A stretch of DNA of 64,000 nucleotides from Arthrobacter oryzae (GCF_003634095.1 NZ_RBIR01000001.1:248001-312000); one strand, 5' to 3'. Shown: positions 52,917 to 61,068, counted from the stretch's first letter. Notes: generated by a model not told the origin, from the letters alone. Made by a program: numbers and translations.

Positions 52917-54211
52917 GCCTGGACGGTTTGGTTGTCCAAATCCGCCGGAAATTCTCGCCAGGTCCGCACCGGTGAGAATGCGATGGGAATTGCAGAGCCT
53001 CCGGCAAGCAGTGCCCAGATCCAGAGCACGGATTGAACGCCCAGCCAGGCGGCCAGGGCGCCCCCGGCGAGGCTGGCGACCGGCATGACGCCGAGGACAA
53101 ACAGCCTGTTGCTGGCCATGACTGTTCCGATCGCGTGGGGCGCTGCGATGCGCGGGATTATGCCGGCGCCCGCCACGGAGGTGACCACCACCAGGAAGGC
53201 CCACCCGAAGGCGGACGCGCCGAGCCAGAGTGCCGGGAACCAAGGCAGGACCGCGGCAAGCGGAGTTAGTGCGGCGGCCGGACCACAGGCGATGCCGGCA
53301 AGAATCCGCGTCTTACCAATGCCGTGCCGGTTGAGGATGGCCGGTGCCGCGAAGGATGCTGCGAGTCCGCCCAGGGCCGCGAAGGTGCCCAATGCCGCGA
53401 AAACAGCCGGGCTGATCCCCAGCACGGTGAGGGCGTAAACCGCCGTGGCGGCACTCCCAACCATGGTGGCCGCATTAAGAATCATCCCGGACAGGAAAAG
53501 ACCCCTCAGGGCCGGGTGGTGAATCGTGAAAGACAAGCCCGCCCGTGCCGCCGGCCAGAACCGCTCGTGCTCCCGCGGCGGGGTCATGTCCTCATTGGCC
53601 TGGATGCTCATCAGGGACAGGGCGGACAGCGTGTAGGAAATTCCGGCCGTCACCAGGACGAACGGTGCGGCGATGACGCCAAGGAGCGCCCCCGTCACAG
53701 ACGGGGATCCGGCGGCGACCGCGCTCGCAGCGGTCTGCAGCCGGGCATGGGCATCGCTGATCCGCTCCCGGCCCACCACGGACGGCACGAAGGCGCCGTG
53801 GGCGGTCGTGAAGACGACGTCGGCGACGCTGATCAGGGCCGCGCAGACCAGCAAGTGCCCCATCGTCATCGCACCGGCCAGGTAGGCTGCGGGAACGCTG
53901 AGGACCACCAGCGCCCGGACGACGTCCGCGATGATCATGAGCCGGCGCCGGCGGTGCCGGTCCACCCAGACCCCGATCGGCAGGCCCAGGACGAGGAACG
54001 CGCTCATCCCCAGTGCGTTGAGAATCCCCACTTCCAAGGGGCCGGCCCCAAGCATCGAGACGGCAACGAGCGGGATCAACACCCTGCTGGCTTCGTCTCC
54101 GATGCCCTCGAACGCGCTGGCAATCCACAACTTCCGGAATGCGACCAGCCGCAGGAGCGGAGTGCTGGCGGGTGGCCTGGTTCCGGCGGATACAACGTTC
54201 TGTAAGGTCAC
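52907..54211 (-). CDS. MFS exporter
   Basis: About 434 aa with 12 TMs. The loop 2-3 motif is LGLPIGVWVDRHRRRRLMII, and the overall pattern matches the enterobactin/macrolide-type MFS exporters of actinobacteria. The start is uncertain: TTG 54247 lies inside an operator and doubles as a TTGACT -35-like sequence, so I prefer GTG 54211, which still includes the whole conserved TM1 lead (LLRLVAFRKLWIASAFEGIGDEAS). It is divergent from the ClpX-type zinc-finger/HTH gene, probably its regulator. The substrate is unknown. Confidence 0.85.
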   Translation of the reverse strand: MTLQNVVSAGTRPPASTPLLRLVAFRKLWIASAFEGIGDEASRVLIPLVAVSMLGAGPLEVGILNALGMSAFLVLGLPIGVWVDRHRRRRLMIIADVVRALVVLSVPAAYLAGAMTMGHLLVCAALISVADVVFTTAHGAFVPSVVGRERISDAHARLQTAASAVAAGSPSVTGALLGVIAAPFVLVTAGISYTLSALSLMSIQANEDMTPPREHERFWPAARAGLSFTIHHPALRGLFLSGMILNAATMVGSAATAVYALTVLGISPAVFAALGTFAALGGLAASFAAPAILNRHGIGKTRILAGIACGPAAALTPLAAVLPWFPALWLGASAFGWAFLVVVTSVAGAGIIPRIAAPHAIGTVMASNRLFVLGVMPVASLAGGALAAWLGVQSVLWIWALLAGGSAIPIAFSPVRTWREFPADLDNQTVQAAG

Positions 54212-54212
54212 G

Positions 54213-54241
54213 CCTGACAAGGTGTCAGGATTTACCTGACA
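54213..54241. promoter_or_regulatory. Operator with three alternating half-sites (CCTGACA/TGTCAGG)
   Basis: CCTGACA (54213-54219), TGTCAGG (54223-54229) and CCTGACA (54235-54241) form two overlapping palindromes with 3-bp and 5-bp spacers. They lie between the MFS gene and the divergent zinc-finger gene, so binding could switch both promoters. Confidence 0.7.
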
Positions 54242-54291
54242 AGTCAACTATGCTGGACGGTAGTATCCGATCACCCGCAGGGAGAATCAAC

Positions 54292-54654
54292 TTGAACCAG
54301 GAACCGCCGCTGGCAGGACCCCTGCTGTGCAGCTTCTGCGCGAGATCGGCCGGCACCTCGGGACCCCTTGTTGCGGGCCCCGGCGTCGCCATCTGCCGGG
54401 ATTGTGCCGAGGCCTCCGTGAAGATGCTCGACGGAAACGATGGCACGCCGGCGGACGCTCCTTGGACACGGATGAGTGACGATGAACTCCTGGCACACTT
54501 GCCGGAGATCGCCGCCGTCGCCTCTCAGGTCGAAGAGCGCCTCGGCGCCTGGGTGGGGACCGCGCGTGAAAGAAACGTCAGTTGGGCCCGCGTAGGTGCG
54601 GCGCTGGGCATGACGAGGCAATCAGCGTGGGAACGCTTTCAGCACGCGCGCTGA
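54292..54654 (+). CDS. Small ClpX-type C4 zinc finger protein with C-terminal HTH
   Basis: A 120-aa protein. The N-terminal zinc ribbon is C-x2-C-x18-C-x2-C (LLCSFC and ICRDC) with the ClpX-like VAGPGVAICRDC. After a short linker comes a helical region ending VSWARVGAALGMTRQSAWERF, a compact helix-turn-helix. Start TTG 54292 has AGGGAG 7 nt upstream; an ATG at 54250 has no ribosome site. With the operator and divergent exporter it has the layout of a local regulator and its target, but DNA binding by this family is not established to my knowledge. Confidence 0.8.
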   Translation: MNQEPPLAGPLLCSFCARSAGTSGPLVAGPGVAICRDCAEASVKMLDGNDGTPADAPWTRMSDDELLAHLPEIAAVASQVEERLGAWVGTARERNVSWARVGAALGMTRQSAWERFQHAR

Positions 54655-54720
54655 ACCTGAAATGCGTCAGCCGAGGTCTTTCATGCTGCGCGGGGAATTG
54701 ATATTCTGAATCCGGTCAGG

Positions 54721-54752
54721 AAGGGGCCCTCACTTCGTTGTTGGGAGCCCCT
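54721..54752 (+). other. Stem-loop AGGGGCCC...GGGAGCCCCT
   Basis: Arms AGGGGCCCTCA and TGGGAGCCCCT pair with two mismatches around a loop of about 9 nt. Followed by CTAGCTC and an ATG, without a T-run. Could be a terminator for the upstream zinc-finger gene or a leader structure. Confidence 0.45.
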
Positions 54753-54961
54753 AGCTCATGGCCACAGGACTCGGTGTCACCGTCATTGCCGACGCTGGCA
54801 CTTTGACGTCCGCCGTGAGGCCGCCCGGACCCCGGGCCGAAGCCCCCATCCCCGACCTGCGCGCCGCCTCCGGCGGGCTTGGTTTCCTGCACGCCCGTCC
54901 GCGCCTGGCCGCCCGGCCTGGCCGGCAGCGCCCAAGGCCGGGTCCCGGCGTCCCCTAGACC

Positions 54962-55017
54962 AGCGCGGATGCGACCCTGTGAAAGATCACGCGTCGGGGG
55001 CGGGCCGCATCCGCGCT
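54962..55017. repeat. Perfect 12-bp inverted repeat with 32-nt spacer
   Basis: AGCGCGGATGCG (54962-54973) and its exact reverse complement CGCATCCGCGCT (55006-55017). The stem extends inward by 3 bp after one mismatch. It lies downstream of the 100-aa gene on the minus strand, so a transcription terminator or processing hairpin is possible. Confidence 0.6.
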
Positions 55018-55087
55018 AACACCCAGTTGCAGCGAGTGGCGCCTTGAGCCCGGGAAGTCAATGAGCAGCATCCCGTGAACCGTTGCA

Positions 55088-55390
55088 CTACGGGCTCTGT
55101 TCAGGACCGCTGCCCTCGTCTGCTTTGCCTGTATCTGGTGTGCTGTAGGGCGCCCGCGGCGCGGGGGAGTTGAGCGCATCCAAGCGTTCATTGACGGCGT
55201 GGGCGAGGATGTCGCGCTGGAGGTCCGGAAGTGACATCGCCCCGTGCAGGTATGCCTCCACCTCGAACTCGCCGGCCTGTCCACCCAGCGTGAAGTATTT
55301 GAGCCACAGTTCATCGAGGCTTAGCCCGGTGTACGGCAGTGAAGCAGCAATGCCGCGACGTTGCTCGCTTTCCTCATTGCTTAGGGCCAT
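55088..55390 (-). CDS. Conserved hypothetical protein beside the ANTAR regulators
   Basis: A 100-aa acidic, soluble protein. Two helical blocks are visible: SLPYTGLSLDELWLKYFTLGG and LPDLQRDILAHAVNERLDAL, then a disordered Pro-rich tail. I recognise the type as a small protein found near GAF-ANTAR genes in Arthrobacter-like genomes, without known function. It starts 15 bp after the GAF-ANTAR gene at 55406-56128 on the same strand, so it is co-transcribed and may be a partner or anti-regulator of that protein. Confidence 0.75.
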   Translation of the reverse strand: MALSNEESEQRRGIAASLPYTGLSLDELWLKYFTLGGQAGEFEVEAYLHGAMSLPDLQRDILAHAVNERLDALNSPAPRAPYSTPDTGKADEGSGPEQSP

Positions 55391-55405
55391 AGTTTCGCCT
55401 TGTGA

Positions 55406-56128
55406 TCACGTGCCGGACGACGCGGCAAAGCGGACCAGCGCCGCTGCGGTCTCGTGCAAGGTCTCCCCTGACCGGCGTGACATCGCGATCAGGGTTCGGA
55501 AGGCGTCATCCGCTCCGGTGTTGTCCCGGGCCATGAGCAGGCCTTTGGCCACGCTGATCGTGTCGCGTTGAAAAAGAGCGTCCTGGAGTTGATTGCTCAG
55601 TGCTGACGCGGCCTCGCGGGCCTGGGCGTGGATGACAAACAGCGCTGCCTGTTCAGCGAACAAGCCCAGCAGCCGGACGGCGTGGCCCGTGAAGTGCCCC
55701 GGCTCGCGGCCGTAAACCTTGACCGCCCCCACAGCCGTGCTCCCGGTCAGAAGCGGGCTGCTGGCGACCGACCCGATGCCCAAGGAAGAAATTGCGGCGC
55801 TCCACGTCGGCCACCGGTGGTCGGCGGAGGCATCGGCGACGAGCACGGGATGACCCGAAGCCCACGCTGTGAGGCACGGACCCTCGCCCAGTTCGAACTG
55901 GAGCGAGTCCGCCCGTGCAACGATCGCTCCTGATGAGGCCGCCGTGAGCCGCTGACCCGAGGCATTCATCAGGCTGACGCCGGCTCCCGTCGTGCCGGGA
56001 ACGGCGGCGACGGCGGCATCCGTGATCAGGTGCAGGGCGTGCGCAACCGTTTCCTCGGAAAGTAACATCCGCGACGCGCGTGCAAAGACCGCGGTAAGTT
56101 CATCCGCCAAGGGCAGATCGGTATTCAT
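55406..56128 (-). CDS. GAF-ANTAR RNA-binding regulator 1
   Basis: A 240-aa protein. GAF domain (about 20-165) with AGVSLMNASGQRLTAAS, FELGEGPCLTAW and SPLLTGSTAVGAVKVYG. The C-terminal ANTAR domain (about 180-235) has ALFQRDTISVAKGLLMARDNT and LIAMSRRSGETLHETAAAL. ANTAR proteins bind paired hairpins in nascent RNA and prevent termination. The core ANTAR residues are present, though the sequence is more diverged than in the two plus-strand copies. Operon with the 100-aa gene; divergent from the next GAF-ANTAR gene. Confidence 0.88.
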   Translation of the reverse strand: MNTDLPLADELTAVFARASRMLLSEETVAHALHLITDAAVAAVPGTTGAGVSLMNASGQRLTAASSGAIVARADSLQFELGEGPCLTAWASGHPVLVADASADHRWPTWSAAISSLGIGSVASSPLLTGSTAVGAVKVYGREPGHFTGHAVRLLGLFAEQAALFVIHAQAREAASALSNQLQDALFQRDTISVAKGLLMARDNTGADDAFRTLIAMSRRSGETLHETAAALVRFAASSGT

Positions 56129-56241
56129 GTTCCACCTCGACAGGTTTCACTGTGCCGTGGCGGGGCGCTCCGGCTGCGGATTCCAGCATAACCGGCCTCG
56201 GGCGGCGGGACACCTGTTCACTACGTTGCGGCACGCGTAGT

Positions 56242-57120
56242 GTGAGAAGAGGAGATACCCCCGGGAAATTCCCACCGGCCGTCGTTCTTCACAGCCAGGT
56301 TGCGTACGAGCTAGAGCGCGCATCCGCGAGACAGGGCCTCCGCAGGGTCGGCCCCCAGGAAGAGGACGCCGTCACGTTACAACCAGGGGCTGCACCCACC
56401 GCGGAACAGCTCCAAGACCTGTTGCTGGAGAGCCCGGGTTTCACCGATTTCCTCCTCAGCCTTTCCACGCTGGCTGCCGCAGCATTTGGAGGTAAGAATC
56501 CCATGATGTGTGCCATCACCGTTGAACGCGACGGAAGCCCGGCCACGGTCGCCAGCAGCGGACCCGAGGCCCAACGCCTGGATGAAATCCAGTACAGCCT
56601 GCATGACGGGCCGTGCCTGACCGCGCTGCGGACCGCTCAGACAATCCTGGTGACCGATGTGGGTGCGGATCCGCGCTGGGCAGCCTACGCCCGGGACATG
56701 TCGGCGGAAAACGTCCGATCGGTACTCGCCGTGCCGATACCCACCGACACCGGGTCGGGGGCGGCCCTGAATTGTTACTCGTCCGAATCGGGGATTTTTG
56801 AGCCTGGCACCGTCGAACGGGTGCAGACGTACGCGGCGTCGATTTCCAACATCCTGCGCCTTGCCCTGAGGGTTCATCCGGCGCCTCCCTACCCGGAGCA
56901 TCTGCGGTCAGCCCTGCAATCGCGTGCCGTGATTGATGCCGCCGTGGCGCTGGTCATGGCCCAGAACCGGTGTAGCCATGACCAGGCACTGGCCCTGATC
57001 AGCCGGGCGTCCACCATCCAAGGCACGCGGATGCATGACATCGCCGCTGACATCGTCGCCGGCACGTCGCCGGACTCCGGTTCGACGGAGCAACACGGCA
57101 CGGATCCGGCGGGGAACTAG
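56242..57120 (+). CDS. GAF-ANTAR RNA-binding regulator 2
   Basis: Up to 292 aa. The conserved part begins TLQPGAAPTAEQLQDLLLES; the GAF domain contains CAITVERDGSPATVASS and YSLHDGPCLTALR, and the ANTAR domain SRAVIDAAVALVMAQNRCSHDQ followed by MHDIAADIV. The start is not settled. GTG 56242 is given, but it lies in promoter-like sequence. The best ribosome site (AGGAAGAGG, 56357-56365) sits just before GTC 56371/ACG 56374, exactly where homologous proteins begin, hinting at a non-canonical start there. Confidence 0.85.
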   Translation: MRRGDTPGKFPPAVVLHSQVAYELERASARQGLRRVGPQEEDAVTLQPGAAPTAEQLQDLLLESPGFTDFLLSLSTLAAAAFGGKNPMMCAITVERDGSPATVASSGPEAQRLDEIQYSLHDGPCLTALRTAQTILVTDVGADPRWAAYARDMSAENVRSVLAVPIPTDTGSGAALNCYSSESGIFEPGTVERVQTYAASISNILRLALRVHPAPPYPEHLRSALQSRAVIDAAVALVMAQNRCSHDQALALISRASTIQGTRMHDIAADIVAGTSPDSGSTEQHGTDPAGN

Positions 57121-57238
57121 CCGGGCGCCATCGATCAGTGCGGTGCCCTGGCGGGGGACTGCGCACCGATGCTGTCCAGCGGGGCCCGCTCCTTGGCCAA
57201 TGTAATATGATTTATTCTCATGGCGGAAGGGGGCCGGG

Positions 57239-57997
57239 GTGAAACTCGAGGAACAGCGATTGGGCGGCACCACTACCGCCGACGCACTTCAGGAGCTCGT
57301 GCTGGCCAGCGCGGACCTGGACGAATTTCTTGGCGAACTGGCCCGGCTGGCCGCCGACGGACTTTCCAGGGGAGGTCTGCCCGTCGTCTGCGCCGTAAGG
57401 GTAGCGAGGCCCAAGAAGCCCGCCCGGACCGGCGCGGGTGGCCCGCACGCACTGGCCCTGGCGCAGATGCAGAGCCGGGACGGCGATGGGCCCGCCATCG
57501 CGGCCATGGGGGAGGCACGCACGGTTTACATCAGGGATCTGACGCAGGGTAACGAGTGGCCCGAATTCGGCAAAACGGCGGCCGCAGGGGGATACCTCGC
57601 CGTCCTCAGCATCCCGATTACGCTGGACGACAAAGGTGGGAGTGATCACCGGGCCGCCGTCAGCTTCTACGCCGGGCGCCGTTCCGGGTTTACGGCCGGC
57701 GATATCGGCACCGCGGAAGACTTTGCCAGGCAGGCCTCGCGGCCCTTGCGCCTGTCCCTTCGTATCGACCGGCTGCAGGAGGCCCGCGACGACCTGGAGA
57801 AGGCCATGCAATCACGTGCGGTGATTGACATGGCAATCGGCGTCATCATGGCGCAGAACAGGTGCCGCCCGGATGAGGCCATCACGGTGCTGCGTAAGGC
57901 CTCCAACGCACGGAACACCAAGGTCCGCGACGTCGCGGCGTCAATTGTTGCCTCAATCGCCGGTACCACGGATATCCATTCACGCTTCGAGGTGTAA
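57239..57997 (+). CDS. GAF-ANTAR RNA-binding regulator 3
   Basis: A 252-aa protein. The GAF-like domain (about 15-170) lacks the GPCLTA motif of the other copies; there it reads SRDGDGPAIAAMGEARTVYI. The ANTAR domain is well conserved: KAMQSRAVIDMAIGVIMAQN, then EAITVLRKASNARNTKVRDV and SIVASI. GTG 57239 has AAGGGGG upstream, and a TATGAT-like -10 occurs at 57206-57211. It is a paralogue of the preceding gene, 118 bp apart and on the same strand. Confidence 0.9.
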   Translation: MKLEEQRLGGTTTADALQELVLASADLDEFLGELARLAADGLSRGGLPVVCAVRVARPKKPARTGAGGPHALALAQMQSRDGDGPAIAAMGEARTVYIRDLTQGNEWPEFGKTAAAGGYLAVLSIPITLDDKGGSDHRAAVSFYAGRRSGFTAGDIGTAEDFARQASRPLRLSLRIDRLQEARDDLEKAMQSRAVIDMAIGVIMAQNRCRPDEAITVLRKASNARNTKVRDVAASIVASIAGTTDIHSRFEV

Positions 57998-58022
57998 ACG
58001 CTGAAGGGATCGGCCAGCGCCG

Positions 58023-58523
58023 TCAGGCGCGCGCCGCGAGGATCTGTTCACGCAGGATGTCCGCGTGGCCGCAGTGCTGGGCGAGTTCCCTGAGCATGTG
58101 CAGGTAAACCCACCGCAGCGGCAGCGGGCCGCGCCGGTTGCCCCTGACGACGTCGTCAAGACCGAGCGCTGCGGTCCGCCGTCGTGATTCCTCGCAGGCC
58201 CGGCTGTGGGCGGCCTGCAGTGCCGTGACGGTGTCGGCCTCTTCGAGGATGAATGATTCATCGGGGGTCGCCGGGATGCCGATCTCCTGCCGGCTCCTGC
58301 ACGTGATCGCCTCGTCGAACCAGACCTTCTCGACGAAGGTGGCGTGCTTGACCAGTCCCAGGAGGGTGGTCCGGGAAGGCACCAGCGACGCCCGGGCTTC
58401 CTGCTCCGTCAGCCCGTCCAGGCAGTCATGCAGGGCCGCCCGGTGTTCATCGAGGAAAGCATCGAACTGGGTCTTGAGGTCTGCGGTGAAGGTTGCAGGA
58501 TCTGTGCTGGCGAAGGGGCTCAT
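58023..58523 (-). CDS. DinB/DUF664 family protein
   Basis: A 166-aa four-helix-bundle protein. It has LLGLVKHATFVEKVWFDEAI, where the first metal His sits, and LRELAQHCGHADILREQI, which supplies the remaining His ligands, the DUF664 pattern. Actinobacterial DinB-fold proteins include mycothiol-dependent transferases, and the mycothiol-related genes nearby fit, but the reaction is not known. It is convergent with the third ANTAR gene. Confidence 0.88.
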   Translation of the reverse strand: MSPFASTDPATFTADLKTQFDAFLDEHRAALHDCLDGLTEQEARASLVPSRTTLLGLVKHATFVEKVWFDEAITCRSRQEIGIPATPDESFILEEADTVTALQAAHSRACEESRRRTAALGLDDVVRGNRRGPLPLRWVYLHMLRELAQHCGHADILREQILAARA

Positions 58524-58602
58524 GGCCCAACAGCCTATTGGCGGGAGGCCCGATCCGGAAGTCCGGACCGGGCCACCGGATCAGCCCCGTGCCTGGACGC
58601 CG

Positions 58603-59247
58603 TCAGTGTCCCCGCGCGATCCATTCCTCAAGGTGCGGGGATTCCGCTCCGATCGTGGTCGGATCCCCGTGGCCGGTCCGTACCACCGTGTCCCCGGGCA
58701 ACGGCAGGAGCCGGTTCCGGATGGACTCGATGATGGTGGGGAAGTCGCTGAAGGAACGCCCCGTGGCCCCCGGCCCACCCTGGAACAGGGTGTCGCCGCT
58801 GAACACGGTGCTGTCAGATTCGGTGCCTTCGCCCGCCAGCAGGAAGCACACGGACCCGGGTGAATGGCCGGGGGTGTGAAGCGCGACGAGGGTGGCGCCC
58901 CCGACGTCGAACGTGTCGCCGTCGGCGATGTCGCGGTCCGGTTCTGTCCCGGGGAAGACCCGCTCCCAGAGCATCCAGTCCTCCCGGTTCAGGTACACGG
59001 GGGCGTTTACGGCCGTCCGGACCTCGCCGACGGCGCGGATGTGGTCATCGTGGCCGTGCGTGAGCAGGATGGCCGTGACCTTCCGGCCCGCGACGGCGGC
59101 GGCCACGGCAGCGGGATCGTGGGCGGGGTCGATGATGACGCATTCGGCGTCATCCCCGACGATCCACACGTTGTTCTCGACGTCCCAGGTTCCGCCGTCG
59201 AGCGAAAACGTCCCGGCGGTGACCAGCCGGTCGATCCTGATGCTCAC
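58603..59247 (-). CDS. MBL-fold hydrolase of the mycothiol/formaldehyde pathway type
   Basis: A 214-aa metallo-beta-lactamase-fold protein. The metal motif is [14 protein letters not shown], with an upstream DPAHD and later [12 protein letters not shown] and [13 protein letters not shown]. The GTG start overlaps the stop of the mycothiol dehydrogenase gene (GTGA). This pairing is well known in actinobacteria, where the hydrolase is thought to process the S-formylmycothiol made by the dehydrogenase. The residues required for two-metal binding are present. Confidence 0.9.
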   Translation of the reverse strand: MSIRIDRLVTAGTFSLDGGTWDVENNVWIVGDDAECVIIDPAHDPAAVAAAVAGRKVTAILLTHGHDDHIRAVGEVRTAVNAPVYLNREDWMLWERVFPGTEPDRDIADGDTFDVGGATLVALHTPGHSPGSVCFLLAGEGTESDSTVFSGDTLFQGGPGATGRSFSDFPTIIESIRNRLLPLPGDTVVRTGHGDPTTIGAESPHLEEWIARGH

Positions 59248-60329
59248 AGCTCCACCACCGAGCGCAGCACCGCTCCGGCGTGCATCTTCCCGAAGGCTTC
59301 TTCGATCTGGCTGATGGTGATCCGTTCCGTCACGAAGGCGTCGAGGTCCAGCTTGCCCTGCCGGTAAAGGCTGATGAGCATGGGGAAGTCGCGCGAGGGC
59401 AGGCAGTCGCCGTACCAGGACGACTTCAGCGAGCCGCCGCGGCCGAACACATCCAGCAGCGGCAGCTCAAGGGTCATTTCGGGGCTTGGCACGCCGACCA
59501 GGACCACGGTGCCCGCGAGGTCGCGGGCGTAGAAGGCCTGCTTGTACGTTTCCGGGCGGCCGACGGCGTCGATCACCACATCGGCGCCGAAGCCGCCGGT
59601 CAGTTCCCGGATCGCCTCGACCGGGTCGACGGCGGAAGAGTCCACCGTGTGGGTGGCGCCGAGATCCTTGGCGCGCTGGAGCTTCTTGGCATCGATGTCG
59701 ACGGCGATCACGGTGGTGGCGCCGGCAAGCACCGCGCCCGCGACCGCCGCCACGCCAACCCCGCCGCAGCCGATCACGGCAACCGAATCGCCGCGCTGGA
59801 CGTTTCCGGTGTTGATCGCGGCGCCGATGCCGGCCATGACGCCACAGCCGAGCAGGCCGACGGCGGCAGGGTCGGCGTCGGGGTCCACCTTGGTGCACTG
59901 ACCGGCCGCCACAAGGGTCTTTTCGGCGAAGGCGCCGATGCCGAGCGCGGCGGTCAGCTCCGTGCCGTCTTCCAGCGTCATCTTCTGGGTCGCGTTGTGG
60001 GTGTTGAAGCAGTACTGGGGCTCACCGCGGCGGCAGGCCCGGCACTCGCCGCAGACGGCGCGCCAGTTCAGCACCACGCGGTCGCCGGGGGCAACCTCAG
60101 TGACGTCCGGCCCCACGGCGCTGACAACGCCGGTGGCCTCGTGGCCGAGCAGGAAAGGGAAGTCATCGTTAATAGCACCCTGCTTGTAGTGCAGATCGGT
60201 GTGGCAGACACCGCAGGTGAGGATGTCCACCAGGGCCTCGCCGGGGCCCGGATCCGGCACCAGGATCGTCTCCAGGGTGACGTCAGCATTCTTGGAACGG
60301 ACTACGGCGCCTTTGACTTTATGGACCAT
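59244..60329 (-). CDS. mscR: S-(hydroxymethyl)mycothiol dehydrogenase
   Basis: A 361-aa zinc alcohol dehydrogenase. The catalytic zinc region is [10 protein letters not shown] and [12 protein letters not shown]; the structural zinc Cys cluster is [15 protein letters not shown]; the cofactor loop is [17 protein letters not shown]-terminal segment ([20 protein letters not shown]) is characteristic of the mycothiol-dependent formaldehyde dehydrogenase/nitrosothiol reductase. ATG 60329 has AGGAG about 10 nt upstream; the longer frame is rejected. It oxidises the formaldehyde-mycothiol adduct and may reduce S-nitrosomycothiol. Operon with the MBL hydrolase. Confidence 0.92.
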   Translation of the reverse strand: MVHKVKGAVVRSKNADVTLETILVPDPGPGEALVDILTCGVCHTDLHYKQGAINDDFPFLLGHEATGVVSAVGPDVTEVAPGDRVVLNWRAVCGECRACRRGEPQYCFNTHNATQKMTLEDGTELTAALGIGAFAEKTLVAAGQCTKVDPDADPAAVGLLGCGVMAGIGAAINTGNVQRGDSVAVIGCGGVGVAAVAGAVLAGATTVIAVDIDAKKLQRAKDLGATHTVDSSAVDPVEAIRELTGGFGADVVIDAVGRPETYKQAFYARDLAGTVVLVGVPSPEMTLELPLLDVFGRGGSLKSSWYGDCLPSRDFPMLISLYRQGKLDLDAFVTERITISQIEEAFGKMHAGAVLRSVVEL

Positions 60330-60475
60330 GGATAAAGCTCCTCTGCTCTGAACGCGGGGTACCCGCACAATTTATCTGCACAATTTATCGGCACAACGTA
60401 TCGGCACAACGCGCGACGGCGCGGCCCTTGGGAGGCCGCGCCGTCGTGGTTTGCTGTCGTTTTCGGGAGGAAGGG

Positions 60476-60733
60476 CTAGGCGGCGAGCCGGCTCTTGACC
60501 TCGGCCGCGGAGGGGTTCGTGGCGGCCGTGCCGTCGGGGAACAGCACGGTGGGGACAGTGCGGTTGCCGCCGTTGAGCTGCTCGACGAGATCGGCGGTGC
60601 CTTCGACTTCCTCGATGTTGATCTCGGTGTAGCCGATGCCCTGCGCGTCCAGCTGCTTCTTCAGCCGGGTGCAGTAGCCGCACCACGTGGTCGAAAACAT
60701 GGTGACGGTGCCGATTTCGGGGGTAAAGTCCAC
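60476..60733 (-). CDS. mrx1: Mycoredoxin (glutaredoxin-like)
   Basis: An 85-aa thioredoxin-fold protein. GTG 60733 has GAGGAG 6 nt upstream and gives the normal mycoredoxin start (DFTPEIGTVTMFSTTWCGYC). The active site is CGYC followed by TRLKKQL; the cis-Pro region is TVPTVLF. Mycoredoxins reduce mycothiol-protein mixed disulfides. It lies 146 bp upstream of the mycothiol dehydrogenase on the same strand, a thematic cluster although the gap suggests a separate promoter. Confidence 0.92.
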   Translation of the reverse strand: MDFTPEIGTVTMFSTTWCGYCTRLKKQLDAQGIGYTEINIEEVEGTADLVEQLNGGNRTVPTVLFPDGTAATNPSAAEVKSRLAA

Positions 60734-60926
60734 GAAGTTCTCCTCAAGCTGGTGGTCGGGGCCGGCCCGGAGCGCCGGGTCCCCGCTGAAGTCATACATC
60801 ACTTCAATAACCGTACAGCGCAGCGCGCTATTCCCGCACGGCGGTCCACGGCGGTCTGCTGCGGCCACTGCGGCCACTGGGGAGCAGGGCGGCGTCGGAC
60901 CCCAATTCGCGGGAAAGCTGCGGGGT

Positions 60927-60944
60927 CGCCGGAAAGTTCCGGCG
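60927..60944. repeat. Perfect inverted repeat CGCCGGAA-AG-TTCCGGCG
   Basis: An 8-bp stem with a 2-nt spacer, immediately before the 33-bp tandem repeat, in the 335-bp interval between the mycoredoxin and SRAP starts. Confidence 0.7.
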
Positions 60945-61009
60945 ACTCCGCACGTGTCCGGCGACCTCGGCGGCCCGACTCCGCACGTGTCCGGCGACCC
61001 CGGCGACCC
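60944..61009. repeat. 33-bp intergenic tandem repeat, two copies
   Basis: Units at 60944-60976 and 60977-61009 both begin GACTCCGCACGTGTCCGGCG and differ only near their ends. Each contains the palindrome CACGTG. The whole 60734-61068 interval holds no credible gene; apart from these repeats and the adjoining hairpin I see no consensus promoter. Confidence 0.8.
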
Positions 61010-61068
61010 TCGGCGGGCACGGCGGCGGCGCGGATGACATGGGATAGGTGCGGTGGCATGCTGGGGGC

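Larger units (their letters stand above)
54655..55087. other. Gene-poor interval with two hairpins
   Basis: No convincing gene. A 66-codon plus-strand ORF (54758-54958) lacks a good ribosome site, is Pro/Arg-rich like shadow sequence and is not called. The interval holds a hairpin at 54721-54752, just before that ORF's ATG, and a long inverted repeat at 54962-55017, just after its stop. Both are listed separately. Confidence 0.5.

Noticed and set aside
54247..54247. TTG start for the MFS gene at 54247
   Set aside because: The TTG sits inside the operator, reads as a TTGACT -35-like sequence and lacks a ribosome site; GTG 54211 keeps the conserved part. Not fully excluded.
60944..61009. CRISPR array candidate
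   Set aside because: The 33-bp units are directly adjacent without unique spacers, and no cas genes are nearby.
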